Origin: Sambucus nigra
Taxonomy: Eukaryota > Streptophyta > Magnoliopsida > Dipsacales > Adoxaceae
Assembly: GCA_949130495.1 (NCBI GenBank)
Contig: CASBWL010000051.1
Span: forward strand, 396,308 to 460,307
Length of the DNA stretch: 64,000 nt
Reading direction: 5' to 3'
Of the stretch, positions 11,127-21,449 are shown piece after piece. Under the pieces are notes generated by a model that had not been told where the DNA came from, did not search any database, and saw only the letters and a program-made list of their open reading frames with translations. How positions within the stretch are numbered: the stretch's first letter is position 1; every line of letters begins with the position of its first letter. A program made the translations under genes and the position numbers.

Positions 11127-11320
11127 GCTCGTGTGCACACTAAGTTTGCACATGTGTTGGCGGAAACCAAGTGTTTTAAAATATTAAAAAAATTATTTTT
11201 TTTGTTTATTTTATTAAATGATATTTAAGCATTTCAGCAAACCCATATAAAAAAAATCAGTTCAATTTTTTTTTTGTTTATGATATTTAGGGATTCCTAT
11301 CTTTTTTTGAAAACATGATA
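10488..11320. other. Unassigned block bounded by 36-bp direct repeats
   Basis: A 36-nt string beginning TGATATTTAGGGATTCCTAT occurs at 10489-10524, right after the Tat LTR, and again at 11281-11316 with one mismatch. The interval between holds a short minus-strand ORF (10482-10673, unrecognised), a stretch near 10830-11040 resembling a retroelement leader or LTR end, and a long TA tract. No gene is supported. Confidence 0.45.
11042..11126. repeat. (TA)n(GA)n microsatellite
   Basis: About 70 nt of uninterrupted TA repeats followed by GA repeats to 11126. Same compound structure as 2072-2150. Confidence 0.97.
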
Positions 11321-11399
11321 TGGCTTATTGGAAATATGGTTATGTTAATTGGAAATAATTTTTTGTTTGTTATACCAAAGATGGATTTTTATCTTCTTT

Positions 11400-11826
11400 T
11401 ATTAGAAATATGTGTTTTTATTTTTTTAATTGGAAGTAATGCTTTTTAAAATTGGGAATCTATTTTTCAAATGTTTTTCTTTTATTTTCATCTAAGTTAT
11501 CCTTTATTCTTTATTTTTTTTACTTTAGTGTACTTCAGTCCACATAATGGTAATTTTAATATGGTTTGTTTTTACTCTTGTCCAGTTTTGGTGACTTCAC
11601 AGTCCTACTTTCTGACACTGGAAGACTTTTGAATAAAATCAATGACATTATTCGAATATAAATCGTATCAATGTTCACAGGAGCATTTCTTTAAATAGTT
11701 TTGTTTCTGAGTTGTTGTACCTGTATGATTTTATAATTATTTAAATATTTTTTTTATCATGTGAAATAATAATTTACAATATGCAACGAATTTAATGTAA
11801 AATAGTTATTCTTAAGAAGTTAGAGT
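11400..11826 (+). repeat. Family M repeat, tile b copy
   Basis: GGTAATTTTAATATG, TTTACTCTTGTCCA, GACTTCACAGTCCTACTTTC and GGAAGACTTTTGAATAA follow each other as at 4480-4575, and the similarity continues to about 11760. Cut on the right by the gypsy fragment at 11828. Confidence 0.65.
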
Positions 11827-11827
11827 T

Positions 11828-13022
11828 TTGTAATACCACTTGGCCTTCCCCGGAGCGTACTGTATGTCGAACTGATAGTCCCTCACAAACTCTAACGACT
11901 TGCAGTGATGCATATTCGGCTCTTGCTGAGTGAATAGGTACTGTAGTGACTTGTGGTCTGTGAACAAGCAAAATTTCTCCCCCAATAAATAGTGTCTCTA
12001 TATCCTCAATGCAAAAACGACTGTTGCTAACTCTAGGTCGTGTGTGGTGTAATTCTTCTCATGCGGCTTAAGCTTGTGGGAGACAAAAGCTATAGCCTTC
12101 TCCTCTTACTGAAGTACTCCCCCAAGTCCCCGTAAAGAGGCATCGATGTAAAACAGATACTCCACACCCGACTTAGGTAAAGCAAGGACCGGTGCTGACG
12201 TAAGCTTATCTTTCAGCTCATCGAGAGCCAATTGACAAGCATCGTCCCAAACATATGGTACCCCCTTGCGAGTCAGGTTCGTCAATGGACCCGCTATTTT
12301 GGAGAACCCCCGAATGACTCTCCTGTAGTATCCGACTAATCCCAAGAAACTACGCACTTCCGTCGGTGTCGTGGGTTGTCCCCACTCCCTCACAGCTGAC
12401 ACTTTACTGGGGTCAACTGCTATCCCTTGTTCAGAAATAACATATCCCATGAACTGCACTTCCCGTAACCAGAACCCTCACTTCTCGTACTTAACATACA
12501 ACTGATGTTCTCGTAGAGTCTGAAGAACCTACCTCAAGTGCTCGGCATGATCTTCCTCGGTGTGTGAATATATCAAGATGTCATCTATAAAGATGATGAA
12601 AAAATGATCCTAGAACTCTCTGAACACTCGGTTCATCAAATCCATGCATACGGCTGGAGCATTTGTTAGTCCAAATGGCATCACTCTGAACTCATAAGAC
12701 CCATATCTCGTCAAGAAATCAGTCTTTGAAACATCCTGCTCCCTAATACATAGCTGATGGTACCCTAACCTCAGATCTATCTTCGAAAAGAAAGTTGCTC
12801 CCCCAGCTGGTCGAACAGATCATCGATTTGAGGCAATGGATACTTGTTCCGTATCGTGACCTTGTTTAGTTCCCGGTAGTCCACACATAGTCTCAGTGAA
12901 CCATCTCTCTTTTTAACAAACAACACTGGAGCGCCCCAAGGTAAGGTACTCCTACGAATGAAACCCTGACCTAACAGCTGCTCTATCTGATCCCGTAACT
13001 CTCGCATTTCTACCGGAGCCAT
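11828..13022 (-). pseudogene. RT and RNase H of chromovirus-like gypsy
   Basis: RT starts in the open stretch 12777-13022 ([50 protein letters not shown]). The middle part between 12460 and 12776 has stops but still reads [11 protein letters not shown] and FIIFIDDILIYS, with the catalytic IDD at 12580-12588. RT thumb and RNase H follow at 12106-12459 ([36 protein letters not shown] region). The rest of RNase H reads through stops at 11828-12105 ([31 protein letters not shown]). At least four nonsense changes and one frameshift make it inactive. Confidence 0.9.
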
Positions 13023-13672
13023 ACGGTATGGAGCACGTGCTATCGATCGAGTATCCAGTAATAAATCTATGACAAAATCTATCTCTCGACTTGGGGGGGT
13101 AGGCTTGGCATCTCCTAAAATATATCAGAATACTCACGAACAACTGGGATCGAGTCTAAGGGAATCACGACCTCCTTAGAGGTATCCTCCTCTACGTAAT
13201 ATAAATGAGCAGTCGATCCTCCCTCTAGGCGAGGCATCGCCACAACAAACATCTCTTGCCCCGGAATGGCAAAGACAATACTCCCACCGAAACAATCTGT
13301 CATGGCTCTGTAAGCTGCGAGCCAATCCATACCAATAATAACGTCGTGCTCATGCATATCTAAGACTAACATGTCTTCTGTTAATACCAAGCTACCAATC
13401 TCTACTCCTATACCCTAGCATATAAACAAAATTAGCGACCCATTTCTCAGTGGTGAGTCTACACATGTTACAGTGCTCTCTGCTGTGGAAAATAACCCAA
13501 AGGCCTTCGCAAAATGGGTAGCTATAAAATAGTGTGTCGCCCAAGTATCAAATAAAACCCGACCCATAATACCATGGTTAGGAAACATACCGTCAATCGT
13601 GGGCGGCACCTGTGGAGCTGCTACCTGGTGGACGTTATAGACATGTTCGTACGGTAAATGCCCCTGCTGCAC
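13023..13672 (-). pseudogene. Protease region of chromovirus-like gypsy
   Basis: The upper ORF (13415-13672) carries GRVLFDTWATHYFIATHFAK. This is the retropepsin active-site segment normally reading DTGATHSF, so the active-site Gly has become Trp while the Asp remains. The lower ORF (13115-13390) carries LDMHEHDVIIGMDWLAAYRA, the conserved DVIIGMDWL end of the protease, then the linker to RT. A frameshift lies between them near 13400. Confidence 0.85.
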
Positions 13673-13926
13673 TAGAGCGGCTGGAATGGCTGGTAGGGAA
13701 GGTACCTGAGCTGGTGCTGGGAAGACAGCTGGAAAAAGTGGCCTCTGTGGTTCATTACGGGCACCCTCTGGACAATCCTAGCATTTGTGACCATTTTTAC
13801 CACATCCGAAGCATCGGCCCTTAAAATTTCCCCCCCTCTGTCCCTACTGATTACGGCCCTGCTGGTCATTACCACCCCGACATTGGCCCTGCTGGACCTA
13901 TTGAAATCGTTGTTGGCCCTGCTGGA
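13673..13926 (-). pseudogene. gag C-terminus with broken zinc knuckle
   Basis: The minus strand around 13770-13815 reads GRCFGCGKNGHKC, a stop, then DCPEGA: a CCHC knuckle (CX2CX4HX4C) interrupted by TAG at 13778-13780. The sequence upstream in the element (to 13926) is a run of related units encoding Gln/Gly-rich peptides (GGCCCTGCTGG three or four times on the plus strand). The N-terminal gag core is missing. Confidence 0.75.
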
Positions 13927-13979
13927 CATTAGCATCTGTTTTGTTTTATTTATAGCGATATATCATTCATGTGGGGGAT
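13927..13979 (+). mobile_element. Orphan 3' internal tail and PPT of a copia element
   Basis: These 53 bp match 19834-19886, the end of the copia internal region including the polypurine tract GTGGGGGAT, with one mismatch (G for T near 13957). They sit outside the 5' LTR, where target-site DNA would be expected. This implies the left LTR was once, or recombined with, the 3' LTR of another copy of the same element. Confidence 0.85.
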
Positions 13980-14390
13980 TGTTGGAAAAATTGGACTTAA
14001 ATGGGTTTTAAGAAAGCTGTCCAGAATTTTTTGGACAGAATTTTGAGCAACTTTGAGCTCAAATTTAGGTGGGACCCACACTACGAAAATTGTGGGACCA
14101 TATACGAACGCGTTCACCTCCGCAAGGAGATTAACGTAGTATATTCATATGTCCAATTTCAATAAGTTATGAATGATAAATATGTCCCCAAAGTGACTCA
14201 CAAAGCAATGAAAGTAAATGAATTGGGTGTGTTTTAACGCTTGTCCCACATTGGAAGAGTAGTGGAAATTTGATGAGTTAATAACACCCCAAGTATGGAC
14301 TAAGGCTTGGATGCCTTGGGGGTATCCCAACTCTTTGAAGGGGAGATGACCTAAGCTATGCACGGGTTGACTTTCGGTCAAAAGTCCACA

Positions 14391-14453
14391 CGCGCGCGCG
14401 CGCGCCTCCGTCCGTCCGGCCAGCTCGACTCGGCTCTGTTCGGGCTTATAAAA
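14391..14453 (+). promoter_or_regulatory. CG-repeat tract and upstream TATA box in copia LTR
   Basis: An uninterrupted alternating CG tract (14391-14405) precedes TCCGTCCGTCCGG and a TATAAAA box at 14447-14453. The right LTR has the same arrangement (20298-20313 and 20366-20372). Which of the two TATA-like boxes in each LTR is used cannot be told. Confidence 0.4.
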
Positions 14454-14644
14454 ATCTCCTACATTTTTGGGCCGAATTTTATTTAACTTTCTGGGCTTTA
14501 ATTATTAATTAATTACGAAGTTAATTAATTAATTAATAAACTGTTGGCAGTTATTGCCAACAGTCAAGAGTTAATTTCGTTTAACTGATTAACAGTTTTT
14601 GATAGTTAATTTCGGTTGACTGTTCCAACAGTCAACACAAAAGC

Positions 14645-14652
14645 TATAAATT
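14645..14652 (+). promoter_or_regulatory. Second TATA box in copia LTR
   Basis: TATAAATT in the left LTR; the counterpart TATAAATA is at 20543-20550 in the right LTR. In the left LTR a deletion begins within a few bases of this box, bringing the self-complementary segment at 14706 to about 55 nt from it. Confidence 0.45.
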
Positions 14653-14880
14653 AAACTTTCTATCTTGGGAGACAATATTCATCAACCTCGGAGCCCATTG
14701 GAGGGAATAAATTGTCTTAAGGAAACTGTTCATAACAGGGCTCAGATTTATCTTTAATTATTTTATTATTTCTGCAAATTCAAGGAAGTGTTTCATTTAT
14801 GTAATTCTGTTTTAATTCTGTAATTATATTAAATTCATAATTCTGTACGATTGTTATTTATAAATAGTAGACATAACAAT

Positions 14881-14896
14881 CTTAAGACAATTTATT
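14881..14896 (+). other. Primer-site position: complement of own LTR
   Basis: CTTAAGACAATTTATT begins 2 nt after the 5' LTR. It is the exact 16-nt reverse complement of AATAAATTGTCTTAAG at 14706-14721 (and 20806-20821 in the 3' LTR). The usual TGG-initial tRNA complement is not present here. This could be a self-priming site, as known for Tf1-type elements, or the base of a U5 stem-loop. The 460-nt leader to the ATG at 15339 is AT-rich and contains repeats of TAATTCTGTTTTGTACGGAA. Confidence 0.6.
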
Positions 14897-15338
14897 AGTT
14901 CTACTGTTTTTAGTGTACAGAAATTTATTTGTTGGAAATAAATCTTTTTTGACTGAATAAAATGAATTAATTTACTGCTTTATTGTATAAATTAGTAAAA
15001 TAGTTTTGATATAGAAATTAATTTCTATACTGTTTTTATATTATGTTTTAGAAAATAATTTTATTTGTGTACTCTTGTTAAAATCTGTTTATCTATATTT
15101 TTTCTTAACAATTTAATTCTGTTTTGTACGGAATTATTTTTATTATTAAAAATTAGTGTGTCACAGATTTTAAAAATTTAATTCTGTTTTGTACGGAATT
15201 CTGTTTATATTATACTTTAAATTCAGAATTATTATTTGAATTCTTTTGGAATTCATTTATTGTGAATTATATTTGGAGGAAATTGGTGCACAGAATTTTG
15301 TATTCTGTTTTGATTAAAATTCTATTTTTGTAACAAAA

Positions 15339-16889
15339 ATGGAATCACAAAGTACGAACACTACTCCTACGAAACTGATTGTCACCAACACAAATGTGAC
15401 TGCACCCGTATCTATGCCACACGGGGAGAAACCTGAAAAGTTCATTGGGGCTGACTTCAAACATTGGCAAGGACAAATGTACTTCTATATCACTACCTGC
15501 CAACTGGGCAGGTTTGTATGTGAAGATTGCCCCTCAATTCAAGAGGGAGATGACGCTGAAAAGGTTGCTGTTGTCGATGCGTGGAAGCATTCGGACTACC
15601 TATGCCGAAATTATATTTTGGCCTACTTGGACAAGACTTTGTACCATGTCTATTGCACTATCAAAACTTCCAAGGAATTATGGAATTCTATGGAAAAGAA
15701 GTATAAAAATGAAGATGCTGGGATGAAGAAATTTATCGTTGGGCGTTTTCTGGACTTCAAAATGGTTGGTTTTAAATCTGTAATCTCGCAAGTGCAAGAA
15801 TTCCAAGTGATCCTCCACGAAATTCATGCTGAAGGAATGTCAATTAGTGAAACTTTCCAAGTTGCTGCAATTGTTGAAAATTTTCCACCTTCTTGGACTT
15901 TGTTCAAAAACTATCTCAAGCACAAGCGTAAGGAGATGAATGTGGAGGAGTTGGTGGTCCGGCTAAGAATCGAAGAAGACAACCGTGAGTCTCAAAAGAA
16001 AAGTGGGAAGAATCCGATGGAAACAAAGGTCCATGTCGTTGAAGGTCCTAAAAAGAACAAACGAAAGTATGATGGGGAAGGCACTTCCAAACATAACAAG
16101 AAAAAGTTCAAAGGCAAATGCTACAATTGTGGTAAACCGGGACACCGCTCAAGTGAGTGTCGTAAGCCTAAGAAGCAAAATAAAAATAACTCTCAAGCAA
16201 ATGTGACTGAGGGTGAGAATATCACGAATGATTTGGCAGATATGAATCTTTATGCCGTTGTCTCTGAATGTAACTTGGTTGGAAATACCAAGGAATGGTG
16301 GGTGGACACTGGAGCCACACGACACATTTGTGCAAACAAATGGATGTTCTCCACCTATAAGCCTTTGGAAATTGAGGAGAACCTTTTTATGGGAAATTCT
16401 TCCACTTCTAAGGTGGTGGGACAAGGAAAGATTGCTTTGAAAATGACTTCTGGAAAAGAACTTACCCTTAACAATGTTCTTCACGTGCCTGATATCCGAA
16501 ATAATCTGATTTCTGGATCTCTCCTTACTAAGAATGGTTTCAAGCTTGTGTTTGTGTCTGATCGCTTTGTGTTGTCTAAAAATGACATGTATGTAGGAAA
16601 GGGCTACCTAAATGAGGGGCTCTTTAAACTGAATGTTCTTACTGTAACCACTAAAACATTTGTTTCAATAAATGAAGTTGCTAGTTCTTCTTATTTGATT
16701 GAGTCATCTAATATTTGGCATGCTATATTGGGACATGTTTATTTTGATACATTGCGTAGATTAATTAACTTGGAATTTTTTCCAAAATTCAGTATTGATA
16801 AAAATCATAAATGTGAAATTTGTGTGGAATCTAAATTCGCTAGATTACCTTTCCATTCTATTGAAAGGATAACTGAGCCTTTAGATTGA
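15339..16889 (+). pseudogene. Copia gag, protease and integrase zinc region
   Basis: A 516-codon open frame from ATG at 15339 to TGA at 16887. Residues about 30-230 form the copia-type gag core (GEKPEKFIGADFKHWQGQMY near the start). A CCHC knuckle CYNCGKPGHRSSEC starts at residue 261. The protease active site WWVDTGATRHIC has its Asp at residue 323. The GAG-pre-integrase HHCC region lies at about 460-494 (WHAILGHVYFDTLRRL, CEICVESKF). The TGA replaces a Leu codon: the normal continuation is LD-L-IHTD, TTA to TGA. The frame continues unchanged beyond it, so this stop is a simple point mutation. Confidence 0.93.
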
Positions 16890-18083
16890 ATTCACACCGA
16901 TATTTGTGATTTAAAATTTGTTCAAACTAGAGGTGGAAAAAAGTATTTTATTACTTTTATTGACGATTGCAAAAAATATTGCTATGTATATTTGTTACAT
17001 AGTAAAGATGAGGCTATTAATGCATTTAAACAATATAAGAATGAAGTTGAGAATCAATTAAGCAAAACGATAAAGGCTATTAGAAGTGATAGAGAAGGTG
17101 AATATGAATATCCATTTGAGGAATTTTGTTCTGAAAATGGGATTATTCATCAAACAACCGCTCCTTATTCTCCTCAATCGAATGGTGTTGTTGAACGCAA
17201 AAACCGTATTTTGAAAGAAATGATGAACTCAATGTTAATAAGTTCAGGAGCTCCACAAAATTTGTGGGGGGAAGCCTTACTTTCTGCTAATTACATTCTC
17301 AATAAAGTACATCACAAAAAGACTCACAAGACACCTTATGAATTATGGAAAGGTCGAAAACCTTCCTATAAATATTTACGAGTGTGGGGGTGCTTAGCCA
17401 AAGTGATGGTTCCTAAACCTAAAAAGGTAAGAATAGGGCCAAAAACCGTGGATTGTGTATTCATCGGTTATGCTACTAATAGCAGTGCATATCAATTTCT
17501 AGTTTGTAAATCTGAGATTTCGGACATTCATGTAAATACGGTTATTGAATCGAGGGATGCTTCATTTTTTGAAAATGAATTCCCGTATAACATGACCCGA
17601 GAATCTTGTCCTCCTAAAAGGACAAATCAAGCTACTACAAGTGGTACTCATCAACCTATTGATTCAATAGAGGATGAACCAAGACGTAGTAAAAGAGCAA
17701 AAAGCTCGACTTCTTTTGGTCCGGATTTTCTAACATATTTGTTAGAAAATGAACCTCAATCGTATAAAGAAGCTATATCCTTACCCGATGCTTCCAATTG
17801 GAAAGAAGCAATTAATAGTGAAATTGAATCCATATTACAAAATCATACATGGGAACTAGTGGATCTTCCACCAGGTTCAAAACCGTTAGATTATAAATGG
17901 ATCTTCAAAAAGAAATTGAATGCCGATGGATCAATTGATAAATATAAACCTAGACTTGTAGCTAAAGGCTATAGGCAAAAGGAAGGGTTGGATTACTTCG
18001 ACACATATTCACCGGTAACAAGAATAATGTCCATTCGGATGTTAATAGCAATAGCTGTTATTAATGGACTTGAAATACATTAA
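16890..18083 (+). pseudogene. Copia integrase core and start of RT
   Basis: Same frame as the upstream segment. The integrase catalytic triad is complete: Asp in IHTDICDL (16899), Asp in IRSDREGEYE (17088) and Glu in GVVERKNR (17193), with 34 residues between the last two. TAPYSPQSNGVVERKNR is typical of copia integrase. The RT N-terminal region follows: YKWIFKKKLNADGSIDKYKP, RLVAKGYRQKEGLDYFDTYS. It ends at TAA (18081-18083) inside [18 protein letters not shown], where a Gln codon is expected, consistent with CAA to TAA. Confidence 0.93.
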
Positions 18084-19294
18084 ATGGATGTAAAAACTGC
18101 ATTCTTAAACGGTGAACTAGATGAGGAAATTTATATGGAGCAACCTGAAGGGTTCAAAGCTCCCGGACAAGAAGGAAAAGTATGTAAGCTTGTTAAATCA
18201 CTATATGGATTAAAACAAGCACCTAAACAATGGCATGAAAAATTTGATAATGCAATGTTATCAAATGGTTTCAAAATCAATGAATGCGATAAATGTGTTT
18301 ACTTTAAATACATTCAAAATGGATATGTCATTGTATGCCTCTATGTTGATGATATGCTTATCATGGGTAGTAACTTGGAAATTGTCAAAACTAAAAAACA
18401 AATGTTGAGTAGTAGATTTGACATGAAAGATATGGGAATCGCCGATGTTATATTAGGAATTAAAATTTCTAGAACATCGGATGGACTTATATTATCTCAA
18501 TCTCATTACATTGAGAAAGTACTTGAAAAATTCAAGAAGTATGATATTAATCCTACCAAGACACCTGTAGATGTAAATTTACATCTAGCAAGAAATAATG
18601 GTGAAAGCATATCTCAACTAGAATATTCTCGCATTATCGGCAGTTTAATGTATATCATGAACTGTACGCGACCGGACATAGCATACTCAATAAGTAAGCT
18701 AAGTCGATTTACGAGTAATCCAGGAAGAGATCACTGGAAAGCAATATTGAGAGTTTTGGGTTATTTAAAATATACTCAAAACTATGGATTGCATTACTCA
18801 AAATATCCAGTTGTTCTTGAAGGACATTGCGATGCAAATTGGATATCTGATACAAAAGACTCTAGTCTACGAGTGGGTATGTGTTTACCCTCGGAGGTGC
18901 AGCCGTATCTTGGAAATCCTCAAAACAAACGTGCATTGCTAGATCGACAATGGAATCTGAATTCATTGCACTAGACAAAGCTGGAGAAGAAGCTGAATGG
19001 CTTCGAAAGTTCTTAGAGGATGTTCCAAATTGGTCTAAACCTGTGCCCGCAATATGTATACATTGCGATAGCCAATCAGCGATTGGAAGGGCAAAAAATC
19101 ACATGTATAACGAAAAATCACGACATATTCGTCATAGACACAATACCGTTAGACAACTTGTCTCAAACGGAATTATCACAATTGACTATGTAAAGTCAAA
19201 AGATAATAGATCGGATCCACTAACGAAAGGTTTAAACCGAGAGCAAGTTGAAAGATCATCGAGAGGAATGGGTCTAAAGCCTATAATTAAATAA
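18084..19294 (+). pseudogene. Copia RT and RNase H
   Basis: RT continues in frame: [38 protein letters not shown] and the catalytic [10 protein letters not shown] with YVDD at 18342-18353. The RNase H part begins around [10 protein letters not shown]. Near 18866-18872 one base is missing relative to the expected [11 protein letters not shown] coding, so the rest is in another frame ([51 protein letters not shown]). The stop at 19292-19294 is a natural C-terminus. Catalytic residues look intact, so the lesions are one indel and two upstream stops. Confidence 0.93.
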
Positions 19295-19886
19295 GAATCA
19301 ATATAGTGGCAACCCAACCTAGCTGACTGGAGATCCCAAGATCTAGGTTCAATGGGCAAACCGAACTACATTGTATTCAGTAAGCACTAGAGGATATTTA
19401 ATCTTATCCATTCCAAAGATGAGACAGTGCATATCTGCCGAGAAATTAGGATAAGTTATGCTTTTAATGACATCTAAATCTTAGTACGTCTAAGTGGGGT
19501 ATTGCAGAATACTCTTTATGGAAGTCACCTACGTGAGTAAGAAGGGGGCCACTTCTATGAGAATAATGAAAGGCATATTCTCTAAAATACTTGCGGAACC
19601 AAGTGGTGTTCACGGCCAAAATGAACACAAACGTGAGAACCAACTGTGTTGAAGAATTGTTGTGTGAATACTGTTGTCTAGGTTTACAAAAACGGTTGAC
19701 GGTTCAAGGACGTGAAGTCTACTGATTAACCAAGTAAATCCGATAGTATATCACTAAGGAAAGTTCAAGGCCACTAGGCTACTTCTCCTGATGCAATAAG
19801 TCTTCAGTTTTACTCAACTTGTGCCTGCATCTGCATTAGCATCTGTTTTGTTTTATTTATAGCTATATATCATTCATGTGGGGGAT
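19295..19886 (+). other. Copia 3' untranslated region and polypurine tract
   Basis: 592 nt without coding potential between the RNase H stop and the 3' LTR, ending in the polypurine tract GTGGGGGAT (19878-19886) directly abutting TGTTGG. Its last 53 nt are duplicated at 13927-13979. Confidence 0.8.
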
Positions 19887-20978
19887 TGTTGGAAAAATTG
19901 GACTTAAATGGGTTTTAAGAAAGCTGTCCAGAATTTTCTGGACAGAATTTTGAGCAACTTTGAGCTCAAATTTAGGTGGGACCCACACTACGAAAATTGT
20001 GGGACCATATACGAACGCGTTCACCTCCGCAAGGAGATTAACGTAGTATATTCATATGTCCAATTTCAATAAGTTATGAATGATAAATATGTCCCCAAAG
20101 TGACTCACAAAGCAATGAAAGTAAATGAATTGGGTGTGTTTTAACTCTTGTCCCACATTGGAAGAGTAGTGGAAATTTGATGAGTTAATAACACCCCAAG
20201 TATGGACTAAGGCTTGGATGCCTTGGGGGTATCCCAACTCTTTTAAGGGGAGATGACCTAAGCTATGCACGGGTTGACTTTCGGTCAAAAGTCCACACGC
20301 GCGCGCGCGCGCGTCCGTCCGTCCGGCCAGCTCGGCTCGGCTCGGTTCGGGCTTGGGCTTGGGCTTATAAAAATCTCCTACATTTTTGGGCCGAATTTTA
20401 TTTAACTTTCTGGGATTTAATTATTAATTAATTACGAAATTAATTACTTAATTAATAAACTGTTGGCAGTTATTGCCAACAGTCAACAGTTAATTTCGTT
20501 TAACTGTTTTGGCAGTTATTTGCCAACCGTCACCTACTTTGCTATAAATACAGATGCCTCCCTCTGTTTTTAAATAATGAAATTTTCCCTCCTCCAGAAT
20601 TGCTGTCATTTCTGTCCCAGAATTCCTGTCATATCTGTTCCGAAATTTCTTTCTCTTGCATAACATATGTTGTAGTGTTTTTGAGTAAAGTCCACACAGA
20701 ATTTGAGTTCGTTGAAATTAATTATTGTTGGGCTACATAATTAATTGAGGAAATCCATTCTATCTTGGGAGACAATATTCATCAACCTCGGAGCACATTG
20801 GAGGGAATAAATTGTCTTAAGGAAACTGTTCATAACAGGGCTCGGATTTATCTTTAATTCTTTTATTATTTCTGCAAATTCAAGTAAGTGTTTCATTTAT
20901 GTAATTCTGTTTTAATTCTGTAATTATATTAAATTCATAATTCTGTACGATTGTTATTTATAAATAGTAGACATAACA
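19887..20978 (+). repeat. 3' LTR of the copia element (full form)
   Basis: 1092 bp, TGTTGGAAAA...CATAACA. It retains the ~200-nt segment after the TATA box that the left LTR lacks. Contains the CG tract (20298-20313), the hairpin (20460-20482) and AATAAATTGTCTTAAG (20806-20821). Apart from the indel, the LTRs differ by scattered substitutions, so the insertion is moderately recent. Confidence 0.95.
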
Positions 20979-21413
20979 AAGTACGCGTTAACATTTTCTT
21001 TCAAAAGTTAGTCTGATTAAAAGCATTTAACACTCTTTATTTTCATACATGCATTAGTTAACACATTGTTGTATTATTTAGCAAGATTGAAATCTATGTA
21101 CGAGTACTCTTTGTATAGATGAGGGAGTTTAACCACCCTATACGCTCAACACACTTCTCTTCCTGGCCTCATTTTCTTCGGCGGGCTTCGTTTAAAGTTG
21201 GCATTTTAATTGCAAATATTAACTCCCAGAGACATATTTTTAACTTTCATATTTTTTCCAGCTTATATCTCAATTGTTATTTGGGTTTTGAAAATAATAA
21301 AAAAAAATATTGACTTGATTTTTTATGGCGTATATAAAAATATTTCAATGAATCACTGGGAAAAAATTCAGCTAATTCAAGAAAATTAGTCTGTGTTTTT
21401 CCGTCCATTTTCG

Positions 21414-21449
<36 letters not shown>

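Larger units (their letters stand above)
11828..13926 (-). mobile_element. Gypsy fragment (chromovirus-like), both ends missing
   Basis: Minus-strand order is gag C-terminus, protease, RT and RNase H. The sequence stops within RNase H at 11828 (YAPGKAK, where YAPGKANVVADALSR is usual) and within the gag repeat region at 13926, where copia sequence starts. No LTRs are left. The protein style ([40 protein letters not shown]) fits the Tekay/Del-type chromoviruses, but the diagnostic chromodomain region is absent, so the lineage is inferred. Confidence 0.85.
13980..14878 (+). repeat. 5' LTR of the copia element (deleted form)
   Basis: 899 bp, TGTTGGAAAA...CATAACA. Relative to the 1092-bp right LTR it lacks roughly 200 nt directly downstream of the TATAAAT box at 14645-14652 (counterpart about 20551-20757), while the remaining sequence is nearly identical. 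It contains a CG-dinucleotide tract (14391-14405), a 9-bp-stem hairpin CTGTTGGCA/TGCCAACAG (14541-14563) and the segment AATAAATTGTCTTAAG (14706-14721), which is complementary to the region just inside the element. Confidence 0.93.
13980..20978 (+). mobile_element. Ty1/copia retrotransposon with both LTRs
   Basis: 7.0 kb with LTRs TGTTGG...ATAACA, an internal leader, a gag-protease-integrase-RT-RNase H reading frame in copia order, a 3' untranslated stretch and a polypurine tract. Two in-frame stops and one frameshift disable the polyprotein. No target-site duplication is seen, because the left flank is an orphan copia tail and the right flank begins AAGTA. The broad style of gag and RT fits Tork-like plant copia elements; this placement is inferred. 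Confidence 0.95.
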
